64,000 nt of DNA from Hygrocybe punicea (GCA_963556145.1 OY744466.1:2356001-2420000), one strand, 5' to 3'; positions 1-11,448 are shown, numbered from the stretch's first letter. Numbers and translations are program-made. Notes: generated from the sequence alone by a model not told the origin.

Positions 1-37
1 CAAACAAAACAAAAACAAAAACAAAAATCCAATCAAC

Positions 38-1330
38 TCAACATGAATATTCCAACACAAAGTCTTCCAACTTCTCCAACTGATCCACCAACTTTACCAA
101 CTTTTGCTCCAGAACCTTGAGGGCCTTGAGGGATAACAATGCTGACTCGAGCGCAAGCAAAGTCGAAGCGGGTATGTCATCAGTGGTGAATGTGGATGTT
201 GGCAGCATGCCCTGGCCTGCTTCTGGGGATGACAACAAGGGTGTAGTGGGTACAAAGTCATGGAGCGGCAGTGCATGGGCATAGCAGGATGGGGTCGAGC
301 GCGGGGTTGTGGTATGGGCTACTGAATGGGCCTGTGAGGCTCCGTGGGGTGGATCATGGGCATGCGGGGTTGACTGGGGTAGCGGGTGACATGGTGTGTT
401 GGGGGCATCGAAGAAGGAGGGGGGTGGACTCGTTTGGGATGGGAGGGGGCTGTACAGAGGCACAGGGGCGTGAATGTGGGCATAGGGGCTGGTCTGTGGG
501 TCTGTTGGGGGCTCAAACGCGGCAGGGGCAGCTTGTACAGCGTCACAGAGGGCAATATGGGGGTCCTGGCAGTGGTACACAGCTGCCGGGGGTCGAAACG
601 AGAGCGGAATGGGGGTGGAAATGGTGGAATACATCGAAAACAGCATCTGTTGGGCACTGGCACAGTCTCCAGATGACAGCGTGGGCTCAGATGGTGGGGG
701 CATGTCACGGATCGCTTCTGGGGACAACATTGAGGCCGTAGACATGAACGCAGGGCAAAACGGGGGTGAAACAGAGGCAGACGCGCCGGGACGTGTGGAA
801 AACGGCCTTGGGCGCACACGGACGCATTTTTCCGGGGACGGTGCAGGTGCGGATGACAGCAGCATGGCGTGGCTTGTTGCTAGAGATAAGGGAGAGGGCG
901 TGGATGATGAGGGGGACCGAAAGGAGAGCGGAATGGGGGTGGGGTCGTCAAAATGCACATGCATGCATTTTCCTGGGGCTGGCATGGGCACAGACGGCGA
1001 TGGTGTCTCACGGTTGGCCTCTGGGGACGACGGCGGGTACGTAGGCGCAAACGGCGGGTGAAACGAGAGTGGAATGGGGGCAGAAACAGGGGCTGATGTT
1101 GAAAACGGCGTCTGCAGGGTGCTAGCGCGGATTCCTGGGGACGACGTGGGCTCAAGCGGTGGGGGTGTGTCACTGTTCATGCGTGTGGTCGACGGCGTGG
1201 GCGTACTCGCAAACGGGGGGCAATTTGAGCCAGAAATGAGGGGGGACGTGTCAATATGCGCATTATCGTTGCGTTGGCGTGGGCAGACACATTTTTCCGG
1301 GGACGGCGTGGGCGCAGATGATGGCGGCAT
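38..1330 (-). pseudogene. Proline/serine-rich ORF of LTR element, copy A (5'-broken)
   Basis: A 430-residue minus-strand frame similar throughout to the C-terminal three quarters of the 579-residue ORF at 37793-39532. The upstream part of the protein is present only in other frames (for example 1564-2022), so this copy is frameshifted and probably not functional. The protein is dominated by Pro, Ser, Thr and Ala and contains degenerate repeats of about 40-60 residues built around SPEA-x-RDTPPPSEP and PLSFRPP blocks. It ends in a leucine-rich heptad segment (LESALLSLKALKVLEQ...), a likely coiled coil. No enzymatic motif is visible and no function is assigned. Confidence 0.6.
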
Positions 1331-2035
1331 GTGTTAGAACACCCCTGGGGATGATCGCGAGGGTGTACATGAAGACGGGGGCTGAAACGAGGCAGAAACA
1401 AGTGAGGACGCGTCAATACACGTATTCACGTTGGACTTGTGTGCGCGGACACGTTTACCTGTGCGGCAACCACGGGAACGATGGGGGGCATACCTATAAC
1501 CGTACATGCAACAGCCGTTGCAATGCACTCACGCTCCATCATCTACAAATGGCCCATTACGCGTCAGACGCGCATGAGGTGCTCCCTGTTGGAGGGGCTC
1601 GTTGCAGCTGTTTTGGGGCTTGCCGGGTGCGGTTTTTCGAGCAGAATCGGTGGGGCGTCGACTTCCTGGTCTGTTGGATACGTTAGAGCAAGTGTGGGTG
1701 GGGGAACCAGAGAAATATAACGGAAAAGCCAAAGGGGGGGGGTATTGAACAGCATGTGATGTGGCTGTGACTGCATGACAAAAAAGGCCAAAAGGCCGAG
1801 TTCTGCAGCCCAGGAGGCGCAACGGGTATGAAATAACCATACGGAGGCGTCGAAAACATCGGAAATGGTACTAATAGCTGATGGAGGACTAGGGGTGCTT
1901 GAGATGCTGGCGGATATGGTGCATTGTTGAATATGGCACACTGTTGCTGCCAAAAGGATGGAGAGGTGCCAAAATGGCACAGTCAAAGAGAGAAAAGTGA
2001 AGAAGAGCTTGACTGTCCTCACGGTGGGCTCCAGA

Positions 2036-2217
2036 TGTGGTGAACACGGCCTGGGTAGGCACGGATTCGATGAGCGAGTTCGTTGTCGTTGGGGTGAAAA
2101 CCCAAAACTCTTCTTGTTTGTGACTATTTACAACAGCCACTACATACAAATGATAGAACAAATAGGAAATATGGTAAAATGAGTGAATACATACCCAGAG
2201 ATATATAAGTCTCTACA
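2036..2217 (-). repeat. LTR of copy A
   Basis: A 182-bp terminal repeat, TGTGGTG...CTCTACA on the plus strand, matching the 180-bp LTRs at 37467-37646 and 39708-39887 with scattered substitutions. On the sense (minus) strand it starts TGTAGAGAC. The adjoining plus-strand bases at about 2016-2035 are the reverse complement of the shared primer-binding site, which fixes this as the 5' LTR of a minus-strand element. Confidence 0.85.
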
Positions 2218-2581
2218 ACACATGTCTTGCAATGTCAAGGTAATTCACAATCCTATACTCATGCTAATATACTCATGCTGTCTCCAGATTGTACTTGACA
2301 ATACTTTGAATTATGCTGAGACTCAATTTTTCTTTCAGGCCACTATTCACAACAAAATCAAGACACTGGCTTTAGTATCAACATATTCTGCACCAGACAT
2401 TCAACTATTGTGCGAATCATGCAACACCATCTGGGCTTGTAGATATCAGGAGCAGGAAGGGTTGAGAGTAATTGATGTAACTGACATACATGCAGTCATT
2501 GCTATAGCACCTCTCCCTCATAACAATTCCTTGTTTGTCACAGCTGAGAAGTTAGGGTTGGATGTATTGAGGTGGTATTGA
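2218..2581 (+). pseudogene. C-terminal fragment of a transposon-associated gene
   Basis: Directly after the LTR a plus-strand frame encodes a protein tail of about 90 residues (from about 2290 to the stop at 2579-2581) after a possible GT-AG intron at 2240-2288. Its ending (LVSTYSAPDIQLL..., then VIDVTDIHAVIAIAPLP and EKLGLDVLRWY) resembles, from memory, tails of Agaricomycete transposon-associated proteins. The 5' part is absent, apparently cut off by the LTR element. The family assignment is tentative and the fragment is unlikely to be functional. Confidence 0.35.
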
Positions 2582-2737
2582 GGAAGATCCATGAGATTAC
2601 CATCATTTTCCTGTAAATGTATTTGTATACACTGTTAAATTCATTGTTTTGCTTGGGTACAACTTTGAGAGTAACTAACGTGAATGAGGCTGGACAAATA
2701 GACTGCAAAAATGCCACAAAGTACTGCAAATGACAAC
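2582..2737. other. Intergenic, no feature recognised
   Basis: AT-rich stretch between two gene fragments. No repeat, RNA gene or coding signal was seen. Confidence 0.4.
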
Positions 2738-3025
2738 CTACACCCTCCTCCACTTCATTGGCAAAATATTCTCTTTTTCATCTTCATCGGAATCAGCATA
2801 CTTGTTACCATTGTCCACCTTCTCTTGCTTAATATCAGTATCATTTGCAGCAGTCCAGATTGATAGAACAAGCATCTAAAACAATATTAGTGTTACTGGA
2901 CTTGAAAACATTGATCTTACCATTCTTCCAGGATGCTTCACATCAAAAGTAATAGTGTACTTCTTCCAATCAAGGGAGAGATTATCAAGTTTGAGGAAGA
3001 GCACACGTTTGGCTGGGATAGCCAT
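2738..3025 (-). CDS. Small two-exon ORF, unknown function
   Basis: On the minus strand an ATG at 3025 opens exon 1 (3025-2921). A 45-nt GT-AG intron follows (2920-2876), then exon 2 to a TAG at 2738-2740. The spliced product is about 80 residues, starting MAIPAKRVLFLKLDNLSLDW and ending with an acidic stretch (DSDEDEKEN). No known domain is recognised. It lies among transposon fragments, so it could equally be the surviving 5' piece of a larger transposon gene. Support is the open frame plus clean splice sites. Confidence 0.3.
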
Positions 3026-3210
3026 GGCTAGGACTTGAGTGTTATACCAATTCAGTCCATGTGACGCCGGTCAACTTTACCTCTAAGTCTTTTTTCCTAC
3101 CACATCTATAACAACCCCTACGACAACATCCGACCAATGTCTTTCTCTCTTCCTCATCCCAATCAGTATCTTGATGATTCCCCTGAGTTACCACCAACTG
3201 TAATTGGGTC

Positions 3211-4281
3211 TAGGATATAGCATGGGTTCGGGTAAACCTGCAGTTTTTAGGTCATGGGTGGCGCGGGTATGGGTACGATTGCCAAATTTGGCACCCACAA
3301 CCAAACCGCAACCTGCACCTGCGACACTGTGGTTTTCAATGGGTTGGTGACAACAACAGGGCTATGTGCCCTCAGGTACGTTTCTTTTGTATTTAACATT
3401 AAACTTACTATCTTTTCTTAGATAATATTGAATAACCATACCACCACCATGCAAACCCCAATCCAAAACCCCGTGCCCGTGCAAGAGGATGTGTCTAGAC
3501 GTGTCCCAGACCATGATCCCACAATGCCAGCACCAAAGCCCAGCAAATTGGCACCAAGACCAGCTCAATGCCATGATGCCACTGCCAAGAAGTCGCAAGT
3601 GCAAGCCTGTGGCCTAACAGCATCGAAACATGAGCTGACATGTGAAGATGGCAGCAACAGTCAAGTGGCCCATGGCAATGCAAATGATGTGGGATACCAT
3701 AGCAAGGATGGCGATGGTTATGAGGATGATGTGGACAGGATGATGTGGATGTGGACAACAATGAGGGGAGGGCCTGGAACTATGACAACAATGGCCATGA
3801 CAATACGGCCAGGACAACGGCCATGATGATGATGGCCAGAATGATGATGGCCAGAACGACCATGACAATGATGGCCAGGACAATGCCAGCCAATTGGCCA
3901 ATGATGATGAGGTTGGCAACAACATGACGTGGGACAAGAATGGGCTAGGGGATGAAGGGCCATGGGGACTGTCAACAACAATGTTGACAGAACCATGACC
4001 CCCTCAAATGATCTCGTGAACCACATCAGCTGCATGTCAATTAACATGGCAAGGCATTTGTGAGGTTGACAATGACCAGGATGGAGGGTGATGAGCCCCC
4101 ACCACTGCTTCCTTTGTGGGCCTTGAGGGGCTTGCTGTGGCATTGATGCTATCCATGCGGTGACATGGGTAACTGCCATACCCATGTCTGACTGCAGGTA
4201 ATGCAGACCCATACCCATGATGAGTGTGGTGTCTGCAGGTATGGGTATGGTGTCTGGCCTGGGGACCTGTGCTACACCCTA
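3211..4281. mobile_element. hAT-like miniature element 1 (1071 bp)
   Basis: The element starts TAGGATATAGCATGGGT and ends with an inverted relative, ACCTGTGCTACACCCTA (about 14 of 19 positions pair). It is flanked by a perfect 8-bp direct repeat, ATTGGGTC, at 3203-3210 and 4282-4289. Eight-bp duplications are characteristic of hAT-superfamily insertions. Both ends carry subterminal runs of GGGTA/TACCC-type motifs. The interior is low-complexity (ACA/ATG/GGCCA-rich) and encodes no transposase; the ORF at 3428-3826 looks like a by-product of this composition. A second family member is at 10341-11440. Confidence 0.8.
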
Positions 4282-4682
4282 ATTGGGTCTGCATCTGACA
4301 TGCACATTCCGAATTTCTTGAACCCAACCTTGGTCTACAGCCAGCCTAGTCTTCAAATTCCTTCAAGCAATTCCACTCAAAGACACTCCAGATGTAATAA
4401 CCATGTATCAGAGCAATGGAACAGTTCTCTTTCATCACATTTGGTATGCATATATCTACTATGTTGTACTGAATAGTGCTAATCCATGCAAAGAAAACCC
4501 AGCCTTCCCATTCCAATTATCCCTTGCAGTTCTTTTCAGTTGAGAATTTTGATCATAAAAGTCTTCTCCGCAATAAGGTTTATTGGGAACTCTTTTATGA
4601 GTATATGTGTTTGAAGTTGCAATTGGATTACTCTTGGTAGGTCTTATGTAGTATGATGTCTAGGTACTAATTTTGTTTTAGA

Positions 4683-6020
4683 GAGGCTTTCTGGACTCTG
4701 ACAAATTCCATACATTCCAGGCCAGACCCTGCTGGGAAAGCAAGATTAGATCAGGTTGAAGGAGCTGGAGACAACAGAAATTCACAACAAGATGGGGTTA
4801 CATGGTAAATCTCGAATATCGACTGGTGAAGATGTCTCTTTCGGGTTTGTGGAGGATGAGAATGGACTCACCATTAATGGGTTTCGCTGATCCAAGATCA
4901 CAAGCATGATGAGAGAGGTATGGATGGAGCTCTATGACAGAAACATGGCTCCTGTAACATGGAGCAAAGGCAGCTCAACTGTGCGAAACTTTTATCACAT
5001 GGAGATGTACAAGCAGATCCATGAACTACACTATTGTGAGAACCATTGGAAGGTTGACTATTTCACCACAGTGAATTATTCTGGGTGGTATTGCCAACAC
5101 GTCTCAAAAGATATCAAGCCCAAGACTGGGGAGGATGCATCAATGAATCATGTTCTGGGTTCAAATGACAGTGACAATTATATGCATCTCCTGCAGAAGC
5201 ACCTACCAACGAATCCCGCAGCTCCTCTCAAGAAGTTCAAGAAACTCAAGATACCAATACCAGAAAAACTGCACAGAAAAACTCCTGACTCTGTCCTCAG
5301 CATCTCTACATCTCCTGGTTCTATTACACAAGACTTTTCATCAGATTCTACTCCATCTACTTCTCCTATAAACTTGTCAACTCCTCTTCCATCTATTCCA
5401 AATCTGTCTGCCATATCATCCAGCTGTGCAAGTCAAGCAGCAGACATGCAACATCCTAAGCTTGACAAAGAAGATGCAGGTATGTCTCAGCCATATTTTT
5501 TTTCATGCACTGACACACAGAAGAAGGTACACAAAACAAGACAGAGAAGTCGTTGACTGTTGCCATTCCAGCAGAAAATGACTTCAAGCTTGTGAATCCT
5601 TTGTAAGAACATTGCTTAGATTACATTCTGTTAACTTACTAATCAACTCTTCAAGCGCATTGGCACTCAAACACGTCACAACTCCTTTAAGTTCCTCCAC
5701 CAGTTCTTTGGCCAAGTCCACTTCTATACCAGCAAATGACATCAAAGGAAAGGGCAAGGCGAATGTGTCAGGGAAAAAGGGACCTTTGATGGTAGCTACA
5801 CCCAGGTTAGTCATGTATTATTAACGACAAATGGACTGTCACTGACCAAGTTGATTGCAGGAACCTATTTGCCATCAATTACTGTAAGAACCACCATGTT
5901 ATGAGACCCGAATTTGAAGAAGCTTGGCAAGCTCTCGATGCTGCAACAAGAGCTGTGAGTACTTCTATTATCAGCTGTGTTTGTACCTGCATAACTTACT
6001 GTGTCATGTTACAGCTTTAA
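4683..6020 (+). pseudogene. Multi-exon gene of an Agaricomycete-expanded family (partial)
   Basis: A chain of plus-strand exons joined by plausible GT-AG introns. The first clear exon (4906 to about 5480) contains a conserved-looking core, MAPVTWSKGSSTV...EMYKQIHELHYCENHWKVDY, then a Ser/Thr/Pro-rich linker. Later exons (about 5573-5603, 5656-5805, 5861-5954) encode KGKGKANVSGKKGP and RNLFAINYCKNHH...EEAWQALDAATRA, with a stop at 6018-6020. I recall similar proteins as a large lineage-specific family in mushroom genomes, often near transposons; function unknown. The 5' end is not resolved (stops in 4683-4905), so it is treated as partial or decayed. A hAT-like element sits just upstream. Confidence 0.4.
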
Positions 6021-6192
6021 CAAGGAGAAAAGTTTGAAGACGAAGAAAGATATCAAGGATGCAAAGTTGAAAGCAGTCCTCCCACCAAAGAAGACATTGT
6101 GTATAATTGAGCCATTTTCACCATTTTCACACTCATAGACTTTTTCACCAGAGTTGGGATACCGGCGAGGATGACCACATTGCGAAACCATT

Positions 6193-6195
<3 letters not shown>
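6021..6195. other. Short unannotated stretch before the LINE
   Basis: No gene recognised. It ends with the left LINE target duplication AACCATTTGATT (6186-6197). Confidence 0.5.
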
Positions 6196-6234
<39 letters not shown>

Positions 6235-7551
6235 CAATGTTTATTCTCCTGTGTGGCGAACCATATGTCAGAGAATACAAAACGTGTATCCTACGTCATG
6301 TTCAGAGTCGAAATCGTCATAAGTAACAAAGTGGGTCAGCAGTGCCAACCCAGGGTGGAAGAATATCCACATAATATAACTACCTATAAGGTGTGTGAAG
6401 TAAATTAGTGTTTATAAGTGGGTTAAATGGTAGTGAGTAGAACTGAGAATGGAAATGAGAATAAAAATGAAAATAAGAATGGGAGTACACGTAGGATGGC
6501 TGTTCATCGAGCAGATCGGGGTAACGGGAGGGCGTCGGCTGGGTCATTACTCGAGGTCCAATATCGGGATATCCCCGAACATTGCCTGGAGGCGCCGAGA
6601 TTCGCTAACGAAACGGAGGACGTGTGGAAAGTACTTCGATGTGGAGAGGATGCGTTTAATAATGCCTGCGTCTCGTCCGATCTTGCGCCTTAGCTTCTCT
6701 CGCGCATGATCATGCGCTCGGCAGTGCAGCAGGTAATGTTCCACTGTCTCGTTATATCGCTGACAGCATGGACAGAGGGGAGAGTCGGCGCGCCGTATTC
6801 GATGGAGGTGTTGATTTAGTCCGATGTGTCCTGTTCGCAGTTGCATGATTATCGCCGCATGTTTCTTCGGTAGTGAGGCTGTGGCTCGTCGGTACGTCGA
6901 TGGTGTGAAACCTGGGTCAATGCCTCGTATCCATGCAGACTGCGCTGAGTTGTGCCAGTGCTCTTGCGCTCGCCTTCGTAATTTGTCGAGGAAGGCTCGT
7001 TGCACAGCCGTCTTGCTATGCGGTAGTGGTTTGCGAAGATCGGCCGGTAATCTCTCTCGTGATGTTACGTTGCCCCCCACTGCAGCTTTAGCTCTCTCAT
7101 CCGCTCGCTCGTTTCCTTTGACTCCTTCATGACCTGGTATCCATCTCACGGTGAGTTCCATGTTTCTATGCTTGCGCCTTGTCATCGCCAGTCTCTTGTG
7201 TACGATATCGAAGATATGATGCGATGGCGCTGGTTTTATCAGTTCTAGAGCCCGGATTGCTGCCTGGTTGTCCGTGTATATCGATGCGGTTGTGACGCTA
7301 TGCTCTTCCCTCAGTAGTTCCATCCCTAGAATCATTCCGACACCCTCCCCTTCGTATACCCCATGCTTCTTCGTTGAGCCCAGCCTAGTCGCTTTGCTCT
7401 TCCATCTTCGCCTTCCTCTCTTGTGTAGCGTCGCCGCCGCCCCTATCCCTCCGTTTATACCTGAGCCGTCTGTAAATATCTTCACGTCTGCGTCGTCAGT
7501 CCTTTCATCTTCTATTGCTTTCTCCTTCGTGTCCCTGATGACTGTCTTTGC
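6196..7551 (-). mobile_element. 5'-truncated non-LTR retrotransposon (LINE)
   Basis: A minus-strand LINE remnant. Its 3' poly(A) tail appears as 39 consecutive T on the plus strand (6196-6234), followed by about 310 bp of 3' UTR and then coding sequence. The insertion is bounded by the 12-bp duplication AACCATTTGATT at 6186-6197 and 7552-7563; two T are shared with the tail. Only the RNase H and zinc-finger end of ORF2 is present, as expected from incomplete target-primed reverse transcription. The long uninterrupted homopolymer and exact duplication suggest a recent insertion. Confidence 0.9.
6547..7551 (-). pseudogene. LINE ORF2 C-terminus: RNase H plus zinc finger
   Basis: About 335 intact codons ending at a stop at 6547. 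The N-terminal part is an RNase H domain: KIFTDGSG (first catalytic Asp), YEGEGVG (Glu), IYTDNQAA (Asp) and WIPGHEGVKGNERADERAK (distal His/Asp region). The C-terminal part carries a Cys-His motif, CPCCQRYNETVEHYLLHC, typical of the end of LINE ORF2 proteins. Endonuclease and reverse transcriptase domains are missing because the copy is 5'-truncated; the open frame upstream of 7551 is flanking DNA. The protein would not be autonomous. Confidence 0.85.
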
Positions 7552-7563
7552 AACCATTTGATT

Positions 7564-8860
7564 ATTACCAAGTAGTGCTACCAAAGTTCAGTTCAGTCCA
7601 GTTCAGACCCATTTTGGCTGAGGTGGCAGCAGTGGGAGGTGCAGGATAGTGCAAGCCAGCGGACACTGAAATGGGAGGAAAGGACTGAGACTGGCATGGG
7701 TGCTGGCATGGGGAGGGAGCAGTGAGTGGAGGAGCAGGGGAACAGCTAGCAGAACAGGCTACTGGACCATAGCAAAAGTGGGATATCATTTACACTATAC
7801 AACACTATTGCATTGTTTTCTGTTAGAGGCGTGCAAGTAACTCCAGACAGAACAGAGTTAGTTGGAGGACCAGAGGTGTGAAGTCTTGAAGTAGTTTAGC
7901 TACTTCCTTAAGTCGTACTGAGTAGGCACAAGCGGACGGAGTGGAGTTAGCCCAGAGGTTTGGACTAAAGACAGAGACTAATAGTGAGCTTAAGGCGAAG
8001 CCTTAAGTTTGAGAATGAGAGGTACTTAAGTTGATTTTCACAATGGAGTTACAGGACATTGTAGTTCTAACTTATATACTTGGTAAACTAATTGTTATGT
8101 CCTTAGTAACATAGAGATAATAAGTACTCTGGAAGGGGAACTGGAGTTCAGAGAAGGATAAAAGAAATAAAATGTTGCTATGTACAGTGACAAGTAAACA
8201 AAGGAAGGAGTCTGGAGAAACAGAGATGAAGAAGAATAGAGTATAACAAGGAAAGGCACAATAACATATGCAGGAGGATAAGATAAGATAAAGGGGCAGA
8301 AAAGTCTGGAGCAGAGTTCATCGGAATCCTTCAGAGTTGCATGGATATGACATTTTCAAATCAAATTTTACTTGTTTAAAAACTATTTTACATCAGATAT
8401 TTCGAGTACGAGTGCTGATTTACCTTACAGATGTGAGTTACAGATATTATTTGATTTTACACAACGTAAATCTTTCTTAACCTTTGGACATTTCACTGGG
8501 TGCATGAACAGAAATGATTTGTGTTGATTGCAAGTCATCAGCAAAACAGCTGAGTTGGTATAGAATGATGTAGATACCTGTCAAAGCCATAGTAATCCAT
8601 AGACACACATAGACTCTTATAGACCACCTAAATTTGTAAAGCATTGTATAGATCTGGATAGAATGCCTGTCACTCTATGTAGCAGAGGACAGGCAACCTC
8701 TCCTTCTACACAGGTACTTTGGTGGTTTTATAGTCTTGCCCAGTCCTACTCACAGTCACTAGATATTTTGTACTATATAATCAACTAAGTAAATCTTGTC
8801 GACTTGGTGAAATTCTTAAGTCCAGCATTTGTCTGTGTTTAGTTTCCTCCTCCATACGCA
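7564..8860. other. Non-coding, repeat-like region
   Basis: No convincing gene. The part from about 7820 to 8340 is purine-rich and LTR-like in texture (it starts TGTTAGAGGCGTGCAAG) but no partner repeat or bounded end was found. About 8560-8700 is rich in short CATAG/TATAG motifs. A similar texture in inverted orientation occurs at about 12060-12330. Confidence 0.3.
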
Positions 8861-10332
8861 GCTCCTCACTCGACGACAATGACGACAGTGGCAACAGGGG
8901 TTTTGATACTAGAACTGGAGGCTATCCACCTGGGAGAGGTGCTGGTACCAGCACCACAACTCAACCTACCATGGGCGATAAAGTTAAAGGTAAACGACTT
9001 CGATTTCCCCTTCTTTTTTTGTGGGCTTTCAGTGTGATGTAGGCCAAATGGAGAAGATGGCCAGCAAGGTAATGGATGATTCAGGAATGATGGAGAGAGA
9101 CAGGAAAAGAAGGTATGTCATATTATTTTTTCTTTTGGCAGCTCATTTGTTGTTTATGTGCATACTATTGTTCTCCCTAGCCAGCAGCACGAGCAGGCCA
9201 GACACATGGCAACAGTGACAAAAATGGATAGGACAACAAAGAACCACCCGACACCTGCCAACATGCCTAGGCAAACCTGTGCACATGGTTGACGATGGTA
9301 CTGCCTATACCATGCCCCACGGACGAGCCACTGTAGAGACTGGTATCTTCCTGGGCACGTATTCCCTCAATTTCCTCTATTCTACATTCCTTCAGTTTGC
9401 TCTTCTCACTTTCCAATCACCTCTCCCACTTCTCCCCCTTGTTTCTTGTTATAGATACTATATAGTACCTATATAGTGGCTTATGTCCATAGTTACAAAA
9501 AAGAAGAGATTCTTGGGTTTTTACCCCATCGACAAAACTCGCAAAACACTGAGATTATGCGCTGGAGTGGTAGCGAGTGCCTAGTCACGTGATGAGGTTC
9601 CCACGGTTCATTGTAGATAGTTCCCTGTTTGGTAGTAGTTCCCAATCAAGCCTTCCTCACCAGCTCCTCAGCGAGACTCTCCAGCGAGCCCTCAGAGAGG
9701 TACCTCCATACCTCTCCAGCACCTACAAAGGCTGCTCTCTCTACACCGCTTGCCAAAGGTTACCTACAACACCCTGACCTATACCCGGGTGTCCCCCCAA
9801 AGAGAACAGCCTGCTGGTGTAGCAAGGCCAATGCTTCCCAGCAACATGGGGCATGCACATGGTTTTCTTTTTAGCTTTTACTTACATGTGTTGTTTCACA
9901 GTGCTGGCCAACCAACAACGCCATGCATCCAAATGCCCGCCAGCCCATGCTGGCTCAATCTAGTGCAGCGCAATGACCAAGACAGGCCCCAATGATGAAG
10001 GATGATGGTGCAAGTTGACGAGAGTCGCACCGGGCATGGGTGGTTCACCCATGCTACTGTGAGTTTTTTTTTACATTCATATAATATGACTACTGGCACA
10101 TCCCGATGCCCTTGCCAGCCGGCACTGAGGAGGCAAATGATGGGACCACTGTAACCGCAAGGACAGGAATGGGGATGAGGGATCATGAAGACAACAGGAA
10201 TGACGAAGACAGGGAACATGATGGGACAGGAACAGCACGGGACAACCATGGTGAGGATGACAGATGGAGATGACAACAATGATGAAGGACAACAATGACA
10301 GTGGCAGCAGAGATTGACCAGATGGAAATGAT
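8861..10332 (+). other. Gene-like low-complexity exons, decayed
   Basis: Short plus-strand open stretches rich in Asp, Asn, Gly and Thr are separated by sequences that resemble fungal introns, for example GTATGTCATATT...GGCAG at about 9113-9141 and GTGAG...-type starts near 10060. No single frame can be followed and no known domain is seen. Part of this stretch (about 9455-9560) resembles an old LTR. Related text recurs on the other side of the hAT-like element (about 11480-11700), so this looks like an old repetitive gene relic that the hAT element split. Confidence 0.25.
9455..9560 (+). repeat. Diverged LTR fragment related to the copy A/B family
   Basis: The run TATAGTGGCTTATGTCCATA followed by AGTTACAAAAAAGAAGAG and TTGGGTTTTTACCCCATCGA aligns by eye with the sense strand of the 180-bp LTRs (TGTAGTGGCTGTTGTAAATA, AGTCACAAACAAGAAGAG, TTGGGTTTCTATCCCACTGA). 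It is a heavily mutated solo LTR or LTR fragment in the opposite orientation to copies A and B. The boundaries are uncertain. Confidence 0.35.
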
Positions 10333-10340
10333 GACAGGAG

Positions 10341-11440
10341 TAGTGTATTGCATGGGTATGGGTAAACTTACGGGTTTTGCCATGGGTACAGCCACAGGTG
10401 CGGGTACAGGTACAGTAATTTGTACCCATGTGATTACCTGTACCCACAACGGGTAACCCGTGACATTCAGTCACACAAGTGATGCTTCACATTTACCCAC
10501 AACCACAACCACAATGCGACAATCCAACCACAATGACCACAACAACGGCAATGGAGAGGATGGCCAGGAGGGTGGTGCGCCCACCTACCGGCCCAGGTAC
10601 ATACCCAAACTCTTTTATAAATCATTACTTATGAACTTTACAGGTACAACTACACATCATAAATGGCCGCAATGAAAATGAGGAGGAGGAGGACACTGAC
10701 GGCAAGGGAAAGGGCCACAGTGGCAATGCCAAGTGAAGCAAGACCGGGGGAGTGGTGCACCCACCCCCCAGTCACCAGGTGAGTTTGCTAATAATCCATT
10801 TGTTTGCCACTCACTGGCAATTCCCCCAGCCCAGGACGACTGTCAACAAGTGCAGCCCACACGTCCAACAACATAATCGCCTGGTGCGGCTGCCAACTAC
10901 ACGCAACCACTTGGGTGCCCGCCAACTGGGCAGGCACTGGCAATTACCCCAGAGGACCAGCATCAACAAGCACAGCCCATGCATCCAATGATGCAATACC
11001 CAGCGCGGCTGCCGACTATGCACAACTACACAGGGTGCCTGCCAACTGGGCAGGCACACCCCACCCACCCCCCATTCCACCTCACGATCACGTGGCATGC
11101 ATCCATTGACGCACATCTGGTCTTGCGAGGTCAAAAGGGCGGTGTGGGTATGCCCCAGAGCGACAAGTGGGAGAAACCCATGGGCACCCGAAGACAACCA
11201 CCTCCATTCACCTTGCATCCACCGGCGTTGCGTCAAGTGATGCACGTCTAGTGTCACAAGGTAAAGGTGTGCATGTCTGTAGGCAGGGAGACCTGTGGGT
11301 TACCCGCTACGGGTACAGGTACAGGTAGAAAAAGCAAGACCCAGCACAAAACCTGTACCTGCGGTGATGGGTATGGGTATTCACTGGTGCAGGTACGGGT
11401 ATCCCCAAAAGTACACAGGGGTCACCCGTGCAATACACTA
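10341..11440. mobile_element. hAT-like miniature element 2 (1100 bp)
   Basis: The left end TAGTGTATTGCATGGGT and right end ACCCGTGCAATACACTA are inverted repeats matching at 16 of 17 positions. The flanks are a perfect 8-bp duplication GACAGGAG (10333-10340 and 11441-11448), as for hAT elements. Near both ends are clusters of GGGTACAGGTA-like motifs in both orientations, as in element 1 at 3211. The interior shows low-complexity exon-like pieces with GT-AG spacers, and the phrase GCCAACTGGGCAGGCAC occurs twice (about 10920 and 11040). No transposase is encoded, so mobility would need a transposase in trans. Confidence 0.85.
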
Positions 11441-11448
11441 GACAGGAG

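Larger units (their letters stand above)
1..2217 (-). mobile_element. Non-autonomous LTR retrotransposon, copy A, cut by window start
   Basis: This stretch is closely similar to the complete element at 37467-39887; window base 1 corresponds to about 37750 of that copy. Only one LTR (2036-2217) is inside the window. Orientation is minus: the LTR reads TGTAGAGAC...CACCACA on the minus strand and is followed by a primer-binding site at about 2016-2035. That site matches the one in copy B and in the gypsy element at 16603 apart from one CpG-type mismatch. The element carries one proline-rich reading frame and no recognisable gag, protease, reverse transcriptase or integrase. Copy A is more decayed than copy B, because its reading frame is broken upstream of about 1330. 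The other LTR and its target duplication lie outside the window. Confidence 0.8.

Noticed and set aside
7820..8460. Solo LTR starting TGTTAGAGGC
   Set aside because: Texture is suggestive, but no partner copy, no inverted TG/CA boundary and no target duplication could be found.
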